Shown here piece after piece: positions 9,058-19,022 of a stretch of 64,000 bases of DNA. Source of the DNA: Parabacteroides goldsteinii DSM 19448 = WAL 12034 (GTDB lineage Bacteria; Bacteroidota; Bacteroidia; Bacteroidales; Tannerellaceae); contig NZ_KQ033914.1 in assembly GCF_000969835.1 (NCBI RefSeq), positions 78,110 to 142,109 of the forward strand. Direction: 5' to 3'. Under the pieces are notes generated by a model. That model did not search any database. It saw only the letters and a program-made list of their open reading frames with translations, and had not been told where the DNA came from. The number at the start of each line of letters is the position of its first letter. Position 1 is the first letter of the stretch. The position numbers and the translations under genes are program-made.

Positions 9058-10443
9058 TTATTTGTTTTTAATGATCTGAGCCATAAATTCAGCTTCGCAA
9101 ACCAGCTTATCGCCAACGAAGATATAACCTTTCATCGTAGAAATACCGCGGCGGATAGGAGCCAGCAGCTCCAGACGCAGGATCAGTGTATCTCCCGGTA
9201 CTACTTTCTGACGGAATTTCACGCCATCGATCTTCATGAAATAAGTTGAATAGCGTTCCGGTTCGTCTACTGAATTCAGAACGAGCAAACCTCCGGTCTG
9301 TGCCATCGCTTCAACCAGCAATACACCCGGTGTAACAGGTTCCTGCGGGAAGTGTCCGGTAAAGAACGGTTCGTTTGTCGTGATATTTTTTATTCCGACG
9401 ATATAGTTACCGCCTATTTCGATGATCTTGTCGACCAGCAGGAAGGGGTAACGGTGGGGAAGCAACTCGCGGATACGGTTGATGTCCATGATCGGAGCTA
9501 CGTTCGGATCGTAAATCGGAGCTTGTACTTCGTTTAATTTGATGTCCTTGCGGATCATGCGGGCCAACTGGTTGTTGATCTTATGTCCGGGGCGGGTTGC
9601 GATGATGCGTCCGCGGATAGGCTTACCGATCAGTGCCAGGTCGCCCAGTACGTCAATCAGTTTATGGCGTGCCGGTTCGTTGTCGAATACCAGCGGTTTG
9701 TTGTTGATGTAACCCAGGTCGCATACGTCTTTGTGGGGTATGCCGACTTCATCTGCCAGTTTATCAAGTGTTTCCTGCGGCATTTTCTGGTCGTAGATAA
9801 CGATTGCATTGTCAAGGTCACCGCCTTTGATCAGATTGTTCTGGCGGAGCATTTCTACTTCGCGAACGAATACAAATGTACGGGAAGCGGCAATTTCTTC
9901 GGGAAACTCGCTCAGATCGTTCATAGTGGCGAACTGATTGGATAAAACGGGCGAATCGAAGGAGATCAGCACATTCACACTGAACTTCTCGTCTGGGAGG
10001 ATGATCAGTGAAGAACCTGTTTCTTCGTCTTTTACTTCGATCTTATGTTTTACGATGTAAAAATCTTTCGGAGCGTTCTGTTCAACGATTCCTGCTTTCC
10101 GGATCTCTTCAGAGAAGAAACGTGAGCTACCGTCCAGAATCGGAAACTCGGGAGCGTTCACTTCAATCAGGCAGTTGTCGATTTCGTAGGCATATAATGC
10201 TGCCATTGCGTGTTCAACTGTGCTGATCTGGATGCCGTTTTTTGATAAAACGGTACCTCTTTGTGTACTGGCTACGTTTTCTGCCAACGCATCAATAACA
10301 GGTTGTCCTTCCAGGTCAACACGTTTAATTTTGTATCCGTGGTTTTCCGGTGCCGGATTGAACGTGATCTGTATGTCCAGTCCGGTATGCAAGCCTTTAC
10401 CTTGCATCGAGAAACTCTTGGCTAGCGTCTTTTGTTTCTGCAT
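9058..10443 (-). CDS. lpxC-fabZ: Bifunctional LpxC deacetylase / FabZ dehydratase
   Basis: A fused 461-residue protein. Residues 1 to about 310 are LpxC, the zinc deacetylase that commits UDP-acyl-GlcNAc to lipid A (HTGLDIQITFNP, STVEHAMAAL, the LIDVLGDLAL region). Residues from about 320 are FabZ, the 3-hydroxyacyl-ACP dehydratase (LLPHRYPFLLVDKI, FTGHFPQEPVTPGVLLVEAM). The two activities compete for the same 3-hydroxyacyl-ACP pool, so fusion could balance membrane and lipid A synthesis. The fusion is a known feature of Bacteroidota and supports the taxonomic call. Confidence 0.97.
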   Translation of the reverse strand: MQKQKTLAKSFSMQGKGLHTGLDIQITFNPAPENHGYKIKRVDLEGQPVIDALAENVASTQRGTVLSKNGIQISTVEHAMAALYAYEIDNCLIEVNAPEFPILDGSSRFFSEEIRKAGIVEQNAPKDFYIVKHKIEVKDEETGSSLIILPDEKFSVNVLISFDSPVLSNQFATMNDLSEFPEEIAASRTFVFVREVEMLRQNNLIKGGDLDNAIVIYDQKMPQETLDKLADEVGIPHKDVCDLGYINNKPLVFDNEPARHKLIDVLGDLALIGKPIRGRIIATRPGHKINNQLARMIRKDIKLNEVQAPIYDPNVAPIMDINRIRELLPHRYPFLLVDKIIEIGGNYIVGIKNITTNEPFFTGHFPQEPVTPGVLLVEAMAQTGGLLVLNSVDEPERYSTYFMKIDGVKFRQKVVPGDTLILRLELLAPIRRGISTMKGYIFVGDKLVCEAEFMAQIIKNK

Positions 10444-10454
10444 ACGTATATTAA

Positions 10455-11495
10455 TTATTTATTGATTTCCTTTTTTAATTGTTCGATCTCGCGTTGCAAC
10501 TGTCCCAGTGTACGGTACATATCGGGCAAGCGGTTGAATACGGCACTTGAACGCATGAAGTTTTTCGCGTCGATAGCCGGAGCACCCAATACAGTCTTAG
10601 CTTCCTTAATGTCGCTGATCACACCGGATTGTGCACCGAATACGACGCCGTCGGCAATATGGATATGTCCTGCCAGTCCTACCTGTCCGCCAAACATACA
10701 ATGGCTGCCGATCTTGACTGAACCGGCGATACCTACCTGGGCTGCCATTACAGTGTTTTCTCCGACTTCTACGTTATGGGCGATCTGCACCAGGTTATCC
10801 AGTTTCACACCGCGGCGGATGATGGTTGAACCCATCACGGCACGGTCGATCGTGGTATTGGCCCCGATCTCGACATTGTCTTCCAATACAACATTCCCCA
10901 GTTGCGGGATCTTTTTATAATTCTCTCCTTCGGGAGCAAAACCGAAACCGTCCGAACCGATCACTGAACCGGCATGGAGGATACAATTATTTCCGATTTT
11001 ACATCCGTTATAGATGGTTGTATGCGGATAAAGAATGCAGTTATCTCCGATAGTCACGCCATCACCGATGTATGCGTTGGGATATATCTGGCAGTTCTTA
11101 CCCAGCTTTACCTGTTCTCCGATATAGGCAAAGTTGCCGACAAAGCAATCTTCTCCCATTGTCGCAGAGGCTGCAATGAAAGCTGCCGAAGAAATACCGG
11201 CTTTTTTAGGTTTTGACTGTTCTACCAGGTTGAGTAACATGGCAAGAGCAGAATATGCATTTTCAACTTTCACTAAAGTAGCGGTGATCTGTTCAGCCGG
11301 AGAAAAGTCGTTATTCACCAGAACAATGCTTGCTTCTGTATTATAGATATAATGTTCGTACTTGGGATTAGCCAGAAACGTCAGTGTTCCGGGTTGTCCT
11401 TCCTCTATTTTTGAGAAGTTGCTAACTTTCACTTCCGGGTTGCCATCAACGGTTCCACCAAGAAAGTCCGCTATTTGTTGGGCTGATAACTCCAT
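10455..11495 (-). CDS. lpxD: UDP-3-O-acylglucosamine N-acyltransferase LpxD
   Basis: Adds the second 3-hydroxyacyl chain, to the deacetylated UDP-acyl-glucosamine made by LpxC. The 346-residue product has the N-terminal uridine-binding domain ([15 protein letters not shown]), a hexapeptide-repeat beta-helix ([21 protein letters not shown]) with the catalytic-His segment [13 protein letters not shown], and a C-terminal helix. First of the three lipid A genes; lpxC-fabZ follows after 11 bp. Confidence 0.97.
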   Translation of the reverse strand: MELSAQQIADFLGGTVDGNPEVKVSNFSKIEEGQPGTLTFLANPKYEHYIYNTEASIVLVNNDFSPAEQITATLVKVENAYSALAMLLNLVEQSKPKKAGISSAAFIAASATMGEDCFVGNFAYIGEQVKLGKNCQIYPNAYIGDGVTIGDNCILYPHTTIYNGCKIGNNCILHAGSVIGSDGFGFAPEGENYKKIPQLGNVVLEDNVEIGANTTIDRAVMGSTIIRRGVKLDNLVQIAHNVEVGENTVMAAQVGIAGSVKIGSHCMFGGQVGLAGHIHIADGVVFGAQSGVISDIKEAKTVLGAPAIDAKNFMRSSAVFNRLPDMYRTLGQLQREIEQLKKEINK

Positions 11496-11584
11496 TACTT
11501 ATTTTGTTATATTGTATTTTGAATTGAGACTGCTCCACTAAGAACAAAGCAGTTTGCAAAAATGGTGAAAAATATTGGGATAGC

Positions 11585-12427
11585 CTATGCTTTGCAGGGA
11601 ATAATTCCCTTATCATGCAGATATCCTGCCATTTCACGTTGCACAGCTTGTGCTGCTTCGCGGGCAAATGAGGCAAAATTCTCAGATTTATCTACGTAAA
11701 TGATCGCACGTGAAGAGTTAACAAGCAAACCGCACTGATCGTTCATTCCGTATTGAGCCACTTCCTGCAAGCTGCCACCCTGTGCTCCGACACCCGGAAC
11801 CAACAGGAAGTGGTTGGGGGCATGTTTACGGATGTCCAGGAACATTTTTCCCTGAGTTGCACCGACAACGTACATCATCTGTTCGTCGGTAGCCCAGTCC
11901 TGCGATTTCTTCAATACTTTTTCAAACAGACGTTCGCCGTTGGCATCTTCTGTCATCTGGAAATCCTGTGAGCCTTTGTTTGAAGTCAATGCCAGCAGGA
12001 TTACCCATGCTTCGGGATAGATCAGGAACGGTTTTACGCTGTCTTCACCCATGTAAGGAGCCACTGTAACGGCATCCACCTTGATATGGTCGAAGAAAGA
12101 GCGGGCATACATTTCGGAGGTGTTGCCGATATCGCCACGTTTCGCATCGGCGATAATGAACTGGTCCGGATAGTTTTCACGCAGGTAAGTAACAGTCTTT
12201 TCAAAGGCAAGCATACCTTTCACACCCAAACTTTCGTAGAAAGCCAGGTTCGGTTTGTAAGCTACACAGTAATCGGCTGTAGCATCGATGATTGCCTTGT
12301 TGAAAGCGAAGATAGGATCTTCTTCAGAGAGTAAATGCTGCGGGATTTTTTTTATATCTGTATCCAATCCTACGCAAAGGAAAGATTGTTTCTTTTTAAT
12401 GTTTTCGAATAATTGTTGCTTGTTCAT
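11585..12427 (-). CDS. pyrF: Orotidine 5'-phosphate decarboxylase
   Basis: Last step of de novo UMP synthesis. At 280 residues this is the longer (type 2) form. It shows [14 protein letters not shown] near the N-terminus, [19 protein letters not shown] with the catalytic Lys-Asp pair, and [12 protein letters not shown] near the C-terminus. I use the ATG at 12427 (MNKQQLF); another in-frame ATG lies 15 bp upstream. Follows prfA closely. Confidence 0.95.
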   Translation of the reverse strand: MNKQQLFENIKKKQSFLCVGLDTDIKKIPQHLLSEEDPIFAFNKAIIDATADYCVAYKPNLAFYESLGVKGMLAFEKTVTYLRENYPDQFIIADAKRGDIGNTSEMYARSFFDHIKVDAVTVAPYMGEDSVKPFLIYPEAWVILLALTSNKGSQDFQMTEDANGERLFEKVLKKSQDWATDEQMMYVVGATQGKMFLDIRKHAPNHFLLVPGVGAQGGSLQEVAQYGMNDQCGLLVNSSRAIIYVDKSENFASFAREAAQAVQREMAGYLHDKGIIPCKA

Positions 12428-12454
12428 CTTGTCTTGTGTCAAATAGTGAAATTG

Positions 12455-13564
12455 TTATAGTTCGGCTTCTTTCAGGCGTTCTGCATTTTCGGCAACGGTC
12501 AGTTGGTCGATGCAGGCTTGTATATCGCCGTCCATGAAAGCAGATAAATTATAGATCGTGTAGTTGATACGATGATCGGTGATACGTCCTTGCGGATAGT
12601 TGTATGTCCGGATCTTCGCGGATCGGTCGCCCGACGATACCATTGTCTTGCGTTTGTTGGCAATGTCGTCCAGGTATTTCTGATGTTCTTTGTCATAAAT
12701 GAAAGAACGCAGGCGGGTAAGTGCGCGTTCCTTGTTCTTCGGCTGGTCGCGCGTCTCCGTACATTCGATCAGGATCTCTTCGCTCACACCGGTGTTCGGG
12801 TTCTTCCAGACGTATCTCAAACGTACACCCGATTCGACCTTGTTCACATTCTGGCCGCCGGCACCTCCCGAACGGAAAGTATCCCACTTAATTTCACCTT
12901 CATTAATTTCAACATCAAACTCGTCTGCTTCGGGGAGCACAGCCACGGTAGCTGCTGAGGTGTGTACACGTCCCTGAGTTTCAGTACTGGGTACACGCTG
13001 AACACGATGTACGCCCGATTCATATTTGAGCGTACCATATGCTTTCTCACCGCTAACGGTGAAAATAATTTCTTTATATCCGCCCGACGAACCTTCGCTG
13101 CAACTTGACAGGGCGACTTTCCAGCCTTTGGCTTCGCAGTATTTGATATACATGCGATAGAGGTCGCCGGCAAAAAGGGCGGCCTCGTCGCCTCCCGTTC
13201 CGCCACGAATTTCAACGATAGCATTCTTATCGTCTTCCGGATCGCTTGGAACAAGCAACAGCTTGATCTCTTCTTCCAGTTCCGGAATGCGGGCATTGCA
13301 GGCATCCAGCTCTTCGCGGGCAATCTCCCTCATTTCAGGATCCTGCTCGGTATCGAGCATCTGCCGTGCTTCATTTATACCATTTAATGTATTGACATAT
13401 TCGTTTCGGGTAGTCACGATCTTCTCCAGATCGCGATACTCTTTATTGAGTTTTACAAACCGTTTCATATCGGCTATCACTGCCGGGTCGGTAATCAGTG
13501 TTCCGACTTCTTCAAAACGGCTTACTAATCCGTCCAGTCTTCCTAATAAATTATTATCAGCCAT
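12455..13564 (-). CDS. prfA: Peptide chain release factor 1
   Basis: Recognises UAA and UAG stop codons and triggers peptide release. The 369-residue protein contains the universal GGQ motif in RSGGAGGQNVNKVESGVRL, preceded by the EIRGGTGGDEAALFAGDL segment of class-I factors. An RF1-type anticodon-loop region (PSTETQGRVHTSAATVAVLP) is visible. Sits between purM (8 bp gap) and pyrF in one minus-strand run. Confidence 0.97.
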   Translation of the reverse strand: MADNNLLGRLDGLVSRFEEVGTLITDPAVIADMKRFVKLNKEYRDLEKIVTTRNEYVNTLNGINEARQMLDTEQDPEMREIAREELDACNARIPELEEEIKLLLVPSDPEDDKNAIVEIRGGTGGDEAALFAGDLYRMYIKYCEAKGWKVALSSCSEGSSGGYKEIIFTVSGEKAYGTLKYESGVHRVQRVPSTETQGRVHTSAATVAVLPEADEFDVEINEGEIKWDTFRSGGAGGQNVNKVESGVRLRYVWKNPNTGVSEEILIECTETRDQPKNKERALTRLRSFIYDKEHQKYLDDIANKRKTMVSSGDRSAKIRTYNYPQGRITDHRINYTIYNLSAFMDGDIQACIDQLTVAENAERLKEAEL

Positions 13565-13572
13565 TTATCAGA

Positions 13573-14739
13573 TTAATATACGAAGCGACCTTTTTCGCTT
13601 TCAATAATCAATTCATTCTTATCCGCCTCTTCCACGAAGCCTACGATTTGTGCATCAATGTTGAAGCTCTTGGCAATGCTGATCACTTCTTCAGCATGTT
13701 CGGGCGACAGATAGATCTCCATGCGGTGACCCATGTTGAACACTTTGTACATTTCGCTCCAGTCGGTTCCGCTCTGTTCCTGAATAATACGGAAAAGAGG
13801 AGGGATAGGGAACAGGTTGTTCTTTGTCACACGCTTGTTTTCGACGAAGTGCATTACTTTTGTTTGTGCTCCGCCTGAACAGTGTACCATACCGTGTATC
13901 TGCGAACGTAGTTTATCCAACAATACTTTGATTACCGGAGCATAGGTACGGGTAGGGGAAAGCACCAGTTTACCGGCGTCGATACCCAGTTCTTCGATTT
14001 TGTCGGTCAGTTTCAGTCCGCCTGAATAAACCAGTTCATCGGGAACAGCTGCATCGTAGCTTTCGGGATATTGGGTTGCCAGATATTTGGCAAATACGTC
14101 GTGACGGGCAGAGGTCAGACCGTTGCTGCCTGTTCCGCCGTTATATTCTTTTTCGTAGGTTGCCTGTCCGTAAGATGCCATTCCGACAATTACGTCGCCT
14201 CCTTGTATATGACTGTTATCAACCACGTCTGCACGTTTCATGCGGCAAGTCACGGTGCTGTCGACGATGATCGTGCGAACCAGGTCGCCCACATCGGCCG
14301 TTTCGCCTCCGGTGGCATAGCAGCCTACACCCATTTCGCGCAGTTCTGCCAGCAGTTCGTCCGTTCCGTTAATAATGGCGGAGATTACTTCGCCGGGGAT
14401 AAGCAGTTTGTTACGTCCGATAGTGGAAGAAACAAGTATATTGTCGACCGCACCTACACACAGCAGGTCGTCGATGTTCATGATCAGTGCATCCTGGGCA
14501 ATACCTTTCCACACTGACAAGTCACCGGTTTCTTTCCAGTACATGTAAGCCAGAGATGATTTTGTTCCGGCTCCGTCAGCGTGCATAATGTTACAGTATT
14601 CAGGATCACCGCCTAATATATCAGGGATGATCTTACAAAATGCTTTAGGGAATATTCCCTTGTCGATGTTCTTTATTGCATTGTGAACATCTTCTTTTGA
14701 AGCGGATACACCGCGCAGGTTGTAACGTTGGTCACTCAT
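13573..14739 (-). CDS. purM: Phosphoribosylformylglycinamidine cyclo-ligase (AIR synthase)
   Basis: Makes aminoimidazole ribotide in purine synthesis. The 388-residue product has HADGAGTKSSLAYMYW, QDALIMNIDDLLCVGA and CYATGGETADVGDLV, all typical of the PurM ATP-binding fold. It is longer than the 345-residue E. coli enzyme, as is usual in Bacteroidota. First gene of the run purM-prfA-pyrF, so purine and pyrimidine enzymes share a transcript with a release factor. Confidence 0.93.
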   Translation of the reverse strand: MSDQRYNLRGVSASKEDVHNAIKNIDKGIFPKAFCKIIPDILGGDPEYCNIMHADGAGTKSSLAYMYWKETGDLSVWKGIAQDALIMNIDDLLCVGAVDNILVSSTIGRNKLLIPGEVISAIINGTDELLAELREMGVGCYATGGETADVGDLVRTIIVDSTVTCRMKRADVVDNSHIQGGDVIVGMASYGQATYEKEYNGGTGSNGLTSARHDVFAKYLATQYPESYDAAVPDELVYSGGLKLTDKIEELGIDAGKLVLSPTRTYAPVIKVLLDKLRSQIHGMVHCSGGAQTKVMHFVENKRVTKNNLFPIPPLFRIIQEQSGTDWSEMYKVFNMGHRMEIYLSPEHAEEVISIAKSFNIDAQIVGFVEEADKNELIIESEKGRFVY

Positions 14740-14759
14740 TGTTTTTACATATTTGGCTG

Positions 14760-14767
14760 CAAAGATA
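14760..14767 (-). promoter_or_regulatory. Promoter -7 box for purM-prfA-pyrF
   Basis: Minus-strand TATCTTTG, 21 bp upstream of the purM ATG at 14739. Confidence 0.6.
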
Positions 14768-14784
14768 CTATTTTTTTATGTTAC

Positions 14785-15690
14785 TTATCTAAGTTTAAGC
14801 ACATCTCCTTCTTCAGGAACGTAATCTTTGTCTTTTTTATTCATCTTATACAGGCTCTTGATCTGTATTCCGTATTTCTGTGCGATGCTGTGCATGGATT
14901 CTCCGACTTGTACAACATGGTCGTAATTAGGCTTATCGGCTTTCTTCTTCTTCTTTTCAATATAGACGATATCGCCTTTTTGCAACGGGAAGTCTTCCGG
15001 TACTTCGTTGAACTTTTTCAGATCTTTTACAGGAAAGTCCAGATTCTGTGCGATTTGGTCGAAGCTGTCGTTCTCTTTGGCATAAACATACAGTAGACCG
15101 TAAGTTCTGTATATCGTATATTTGACGGTCGGGTATCTAAGTTTTTTCTTTTCCTGGCGTGTCAATTTGTGTACTTTCCCGGTATCATAACGGTAAAGTT
15201 TATAATCTTCAATTACTTTAATCAGTTTGTTGGCATATGCGCGGTCGGTTGCGTAACCGCATTTTTGCAGACCTCTGGCCCAACCTTTGTAATCAGTTAT
15301 TTTTAATTGGAAAAGCCGGTCGTAACGCGAGCGTTTCAAAAATTTGGAGTGATCTTCATATGAATCTTCCACCCGTTTGTATTTACGGAAACATTCTCCA
15401 CGCAGGTCGTCGTCATGATAAACACGTCCGCCGCGCCAGTCGGAATGACATTTGATGCCGAAGTGGTTGTTTGAGCGGCGTGCCAGGTCGCTTTGTCCGG
15501 CTCCCGACTCCAGTAATCCCTGTGCCAGAGTGATACTGGCGGGAATTTTGTACTTCTTTTGTTGTTCTATAGCCAGAGCGCTGTATGTTTTTATATACTT
15601 TTCGTATGAAGGTATTTTGCGCTGGGTTGCTGCCTCCGCTAATGTCGCTATAAAAAATAAGAGGCAAAAAATCCGTATTGTCAGTTTCAT
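14785..15690 (-). CDS. Exported glucosaminidase (GH73-like) with LysM domains
   Basis: A 301-residue wall hydrolase. A signal peptide (about residues 1-21) is followed by a glucosaminidase domain with ALAIEQQKKYKIPASITLAQ, LLESGAGQSDLARRSNNHFGI (catalytic Glu in LLESG) and WARGLQKCGYATDRAYANKL. Two LysM-like peptidoglycan-binding segments follow (about residues 205-250 and 260-301). It probably trims peptidoglycan in the periplasm. Single gene with its own promoter. Confidence 0.9.
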   Translation of the reverse strand: MKLTIRIFCLLFFIATLAEAATQRKIPSYEKYIKTYSALAIEQQKKYKIPASITLAQGLLESGAGQSDLARRSNNHFGIKCHSDWRGGRVYHDDDLRGECFRKYKRVEDSYEDHSKFLKRSRYDRLFQLKITDYKGWARGLQKCGYATDRAYANKLIKVIEDYKLYRYDTGKVHKLTRQEKKKLRYPTVKYTIYRTYGLLYVYAKENDSFDQIAQNLDFPVKDLKKFNEVPEDFPLQKGDIVYIEKKKKKADKPNYDHVVQVGESMHSIAQKYGIQIKSLYKMNKKDKDYVPEEGDVLKLR

Positions 15691-15719
15691 AAAACGAGTT
15701 CCTAAAGTATTTATTTTCG

Positions 15720-15727
15720 CAAAGATA
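15720..15727 (-). promoter_or_regulatory. Promoter -7 box for the glucosaminidase gene
   Basis: Minus-strand TATCTTTG, 30 bp before the start at 15690. Confidence 0.55.
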
Positions 15728-15774
15728 ATGAAGCTGGATATATTATTCTTCTAAATAATCTATAAAATACTGGT

Positions 15775-16506
15775 TTATATCCTGCTAATTTTAGCCAGAT
15801 AATCAAAATGTTCTCCTTCCCGTATCTTCTCCGCTTTGAACCCATTGTTTGCCGCATGCAGGCTGAGCGTTTGAAAATCGAGGTATAACCAGTCGAACCG
15901 GTCGCCCCTGATATTTTTATATTGCATGCGAAAATCCACTTCTCCGTAATAGTCATCATCAATATCTATATCGAGATTGCCATCTTCATCTTCAAACAGG
16001 TAACGGAGGTCGGAAGAGTCCATCCATACACAACCTCCCGGGGCAAGCAGGCGTTTTAAAGTATGGAAGAAAATCGGGAGATTGGCTATCTTTCCGACAA
16101 TCCCCGAACCGTTCATCAGCATCAGGATCGTATCGAAGCTGCCGCTGAACTGTTCGTTGAAGAAATTTTCCAGGCAGGCATCCTTTACGCCTCTTTTCAG
16201 CATGACCTCTACAGACAAAGGTGAGATGTCGATGGCTTTTACCGTCTTTCCCATTTCCTGTAATGCCAGCGAATGGCAGCCGCTTCCGGCACCGACATCG
16301 AGTATTCTGCCTTCACTCATGCGGAGTGCCTCTTGTTCCAGTGCCGGCATTTCCGTAAAATTGCGGAATAACTGTTTCACCGGGATTTCATCTTCATCGA
16401 ACATGGAAGAAAAAACGCGGAGTTTACTAGCTTTACCGTTCGCGAAATAGTCTGCGATAGCGGCGCCCATCGGGTCTTTTTGGGGGGTAAGTAGGGGTAT
16501 TTGCAT
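15775..16506 (-). CDS. Class I SAM-dependent methyltransferase
   Basis: About 243 residues with the SAM-binding motif ILDVGAGSGCHSL followed by VKAIDISPLSVEVM, and ILMLMNGSGIVGK at motif IV. Substrate unknown. A longer frame begins at 16542, but the divergent promoter region has a minus-strand TATCTTTG at 16540-16547, which would overlap that start. The ATG at 16506 (MQIPLLTPQ) fits better. Confidence 0.85.
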   Translation of the reverse strand: MQIPLLTPQKDPMGAAIADYFANGKASKLRVFSSMFDEDEIPVKQLFRNFTEMPALEQEALRMSEGRILDVGAGSGCHSLALQEMGKTVKAIDISPLSVEVMLKRGVKDACLENFFNEQFSGSFDTILMLMNGSGIVGKIANLPIFFHTLKRLLAPGGCVWMDSSDLRYLFEDEDGNLDIDIDDDYYGEVDFRMQYKNIRGDRFDWLYLDFQTLSLHAANNGFKAEKIREGEHFDYLAKISRI

Positions 16507-16539
16507 ATCCTGATTTGGAATTATTCGTATTTTATCGGA

Positions 16540-16564
16540 CAAAGATACAAATTTACTATCTTTG
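16540..16564. promoter_or_regulatory. Back-to-back promoters for the methyltransferase and cdd
   Basis: TATCTTTG occurs on the minus strand (16547-16540) and again on the plus strand (16557-16564). They lie 34 bp and 21 bp from the starts at 16506 and 16585. Confidence 0.6.
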
Positions 16565-16584
16565 TTTATCTAATCATCAGTCTT

Positions 16585-17067
16585 ATGAAAGAAATCAAAC
16601 TGGAAACAAAAATAACGGTTTATTCGCTGAACGAAGTTCCGGATGAGGAACTGCCTTTGGTTCATGCGGCTTTGAAGGCAACGGAACAATCATATGCTCC
16701 TTATTCAAAATTTCATGTCGGGGCGGCAGCGTTACTGGCTGACGGGACAATTGTGACGGGAAGTAATCAGGAGAATGCGGCTTACCCATCCGGTTTATGT
16801 GCGGAGCGGGTTACTTTGTTCCATACCGGACATCAGTATCCCGATATTCCGGTAGTTGCTCTGGCAATTGCGGCGGTAACAGGAGGGAAGCAGGTGGAAA
16901 GTATTTCGCCTTGCGGTGCTTGCCGGCAGGTGTTGTTGGAGACAGAACAGCGATATGGTAAGCCTGTGAAAGTGTTACTTTGCGGAATAAAGGATGTGAT
17001 GGTTGCTCCGAGTGCGGCATCGCTTTTACCTCTTTGTTTTGGGAAAGAAGATTTGAAATCGGAATAA
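16585..17067 (+). CDS. cdd: Cytidine deaminase
   Basis: Deaminates cytidine or deoxycytidine to uridine for pyrimidine salvage. About 160 residues with the zinc and catalytic motifs CAE (residues 72-74) and PCGAC (109-113). YAPYSKFHVGAAAL and GSNQENAAYPSGL form the substrate site. I use ATG 16585; the frame extends upstream but would run through the promoter. Confidence 0.95.
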   Translation: MKEIKLETKITVYSLNEVPDEELPLVHAALKATEQSYAPYSKFHVGAAALLADGTIVTGSNQENAAYPSGLCAERVTLFHTGHQYPDIPVVALAIAAVTGGKQVESISPCGACRQVLLETEQRYGKPVKVLLCGIKDVMVAPSAASLLPLCFGKEDLKSE

Positions 17068-17093
17068 TATGATAAGTACTGAATGTACGTAGT

Positions 17094-17136
17094 AAAAAAG
17101 CGGAACAAGAAGTTGAACCTCTTGTCCCGCTTTTTT
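17094..17136. terminator. Bidirectional terminator between cdd and the hexose mutase
   Basis: AAAAAGCGG.ACAAGA pairs with TCTTGT.CCGCTTTTT, flanked by A-run and T-run. It therefore works for both converging genes. Confidence 0.8.
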
Positions 17137-17150
17137 ATTTAACTATCTGG

Positions 17151-18905
17151 TCAGATACCCAAAGATGCTTTGATCTGGTTGATCTTTTCTTCGGCTGCTT
17201 TGTTTGCTTCCGGTAAATCTTCCAGGCTTTTTACTTTTGAATGAACTTCGCAGTAGAATTTAATCTTCGGCTCTGTTCCTGAAGGACGGATAGATATTTT
17301 CGTATTGTCTTCAGTGAAGTATTGAAGTACGTTGGAAGTTGTCGGCATATCCAGCGTGATCGTTTCGTTATCGATGTAGCTGTAACCTTTCAGTGATGCA
17401 TAATCATAGAATAATGAAACTTTAGAACCAGCGATTTCCTGTAACGGGTTTTCGCGGAAGTTCTTCATCATCGCTTCGATTTCTTCTGCACCGCTCTTGC
17501 CTTTTTTCACAACAGAAATACCTTTTTCTTTAGAGAAGCCATATTGTACATAGATGTTCTGCAACAACTGGTACATGGTGATACCCTGATCTTTTGCCCA
17601 TGCTGCGATTTCTGCCAGGATAGCACATGCAGAAACTGCATCTTTATCGCGAACGAAGTCTTCGCAAAGGAATCCGTAGCTTTCTTCACCGCCACCGATG
17701 TAGTTTTTCTTTCCTTCGTTTTTCTTCATTACATCGGCGATCCATTTGAAACCGGTGTAAACGTCGTATATTTCAACACCGTTGCGCTCAGCGATCGTAC
17801 GGATCAGTTCGGTTGTAACGATTGTTTTTACGATATATTCTTTACCGTTTACCTTGCCTAATTCTTTCCAGCGGGTAATCAGGTAATAAACGAACATCAA
17901 AGCAGTCTGGTTACCGTTCAGCAATACCCATTCGCCTTCGTTGTTCTTAACTGCTGCACCAACGCGGTCAGCATCCGGGTCGGAAGCCATAACCAGTTCG
18001 GCATCTGTTTCTTTCGCTTTCTCAACAGCCATAGCCAGTGCTGCCGGTTCTTCCGGATTCGGCGAAACAACTGTCGGGAAGTCGCCGCTTACAACATCCT
18101 GTTCCGGGACATGAATGATATTAGTGAATCCGAATGCTTTCAATGTAGCCGGAACGATCTTTACACCGGTTCCATGGATCGGAGTGTAAACGATTTTCAT
18201 GTCGTGGTGACGTTTGATCGCTTCCGGAGAAAGGGAAATAGTCGTCAAAGCGTCGATATACAAATTGTCGATTTCAGAACCGATGATTTCAATCAGGTCT
18301 TTATTGCCTTTGAACTTGATGTCGCTGGCATTGCGGATCTTGTTTACTTCGGCGATCGTGTTACGGTCGTGCGGAGCGATCATCTGTGCGCCGTCGTCCC
18401 AGTAAGCCTTGTAACCATTGTATTCTTTCGGGTTATGCGAAGCTGTCAGGATGATACCGCTCTGGCATCCCAGTTTACGGATAGCAAAAGACATTTCCGG
18501 TGTCGGGCGAAGGTCTTCGAACAGGTACACTTTTATACCGTTAGCAGAGAAGATATCTGCCGAGATTTCGGCAAATTTACGGCTATTGTTACGGCAATCA
18601 TGGCCGATAACAACTTTGATCTGATCCAGATTGGCAAATTCCTTTTTCAGATAATTTGACAAACCTTGTGTAGCAGCACCGACAGTATAAATATTCATAC
18701 GGTTGGTTCCTACACCCATGATACCTCTTAAACCTCCTGTACCAAATTCAAGGTCTTTGTAGAAAGATTCGATCAGTTCGGTCGGATCTTCGCTGTCTAA
18801 TAATTCCTGAACTTTTGCTTTTGTTTCGGCATCATAACTTTTGGTAAGCCAGCTTTGCGCTTTACTTCTTACCATTTCTAGCAGTTCGTTGTTTTCCATA
18901 CCCAA
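17151..18905 (-). CDS. Phosphoglucomutase / phosphomannomutase family enzyme
   Basis: A 584-residue alpha-D-phosphohexomutase that moves phosphate between C1 and C6 of hexoses. It has the phosphoserine loop TASHNPKEYNGYK (Ser156), the metal-binding DPDADR (residues 309-314), the sugar-binding GGEESYG (about 405) and the phosphate-binding RPSGTEPKIKFY near the C-terminus. The length matches PgcA-type phosphoglucomutases; glucose versus mannose specificity is not decided by sequence alone. A TATCTTTG box lies 46-53 bp upstream on the minus strand (18951-18958). Confidence 0.93.
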   Translation of the reverse strand: MGMENNELLEMVRSKAQSWLTKSYDAETKAKVQELLDSEDPTELIESFYKDLEFGTGGLRGIMGVGTNRMNIYTVGAATQGLSNYLKKEFANLDQIKVVIGHDCRNNSRKFAEISADIFSANGIKVYLFEDLRPTPEMSFAIRKLGCQSGIILTASHNPKEYNGYKAYWDDGAQMIAPHDRNTIAEVNKIRNASDIKFKGNKDLIEIIGSEIDNLYIDALTTISLSPEAIKRHHDMKIVYTPIHGTGVKIVPATLKAFGFTNIIHVPEQDVVSGDFPTVVSPNPEEPAALAMAVEKAKETDAELVMASDPDADRVGAAVKNNEGEWVLLNGNQTALMFVYYLITRWKELGKVNGKEYIVKTIVTTELIRTIAERNGVEIYDVYTGFKWIADVMKKNEGKKNYIGGGEESYGFLCEDFVRDKDAVSACAILAEIAAWAKDQGITMYQLLQNIYVQYGFSKEKGISVVKKGKSGAEEIEAMMKNFRENPLQEIAGSKVSLFYDYASLKGYSYIDNETITLDMPTTSNVLQYFTEDNTKISIRPSGTEPKIKFYCEVHSKVKSLEDLPEANKAAEEKINQIKASLGI

Positions 18906-18950
18906 ATATCTTGCATTTATATATGTGTTATTTCCTTATTTAGGAGAAAA

Positions 18951-18958
18951 CAAAGATA
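18951..18958 (-). promoter_or_regulatory. Promoter -7 box for the phosphohexomutase
   Basis: Minus-strand TATCTTTG upstream of the start at 18905. Confidence 0.55.
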
Positions 18959-19022
18959 CAAATTAATTGTTGTAAACAATGGCTTGCAGCTTTATTTTCA
19001 AGAAAAAAGAAAAAGTTATTTT

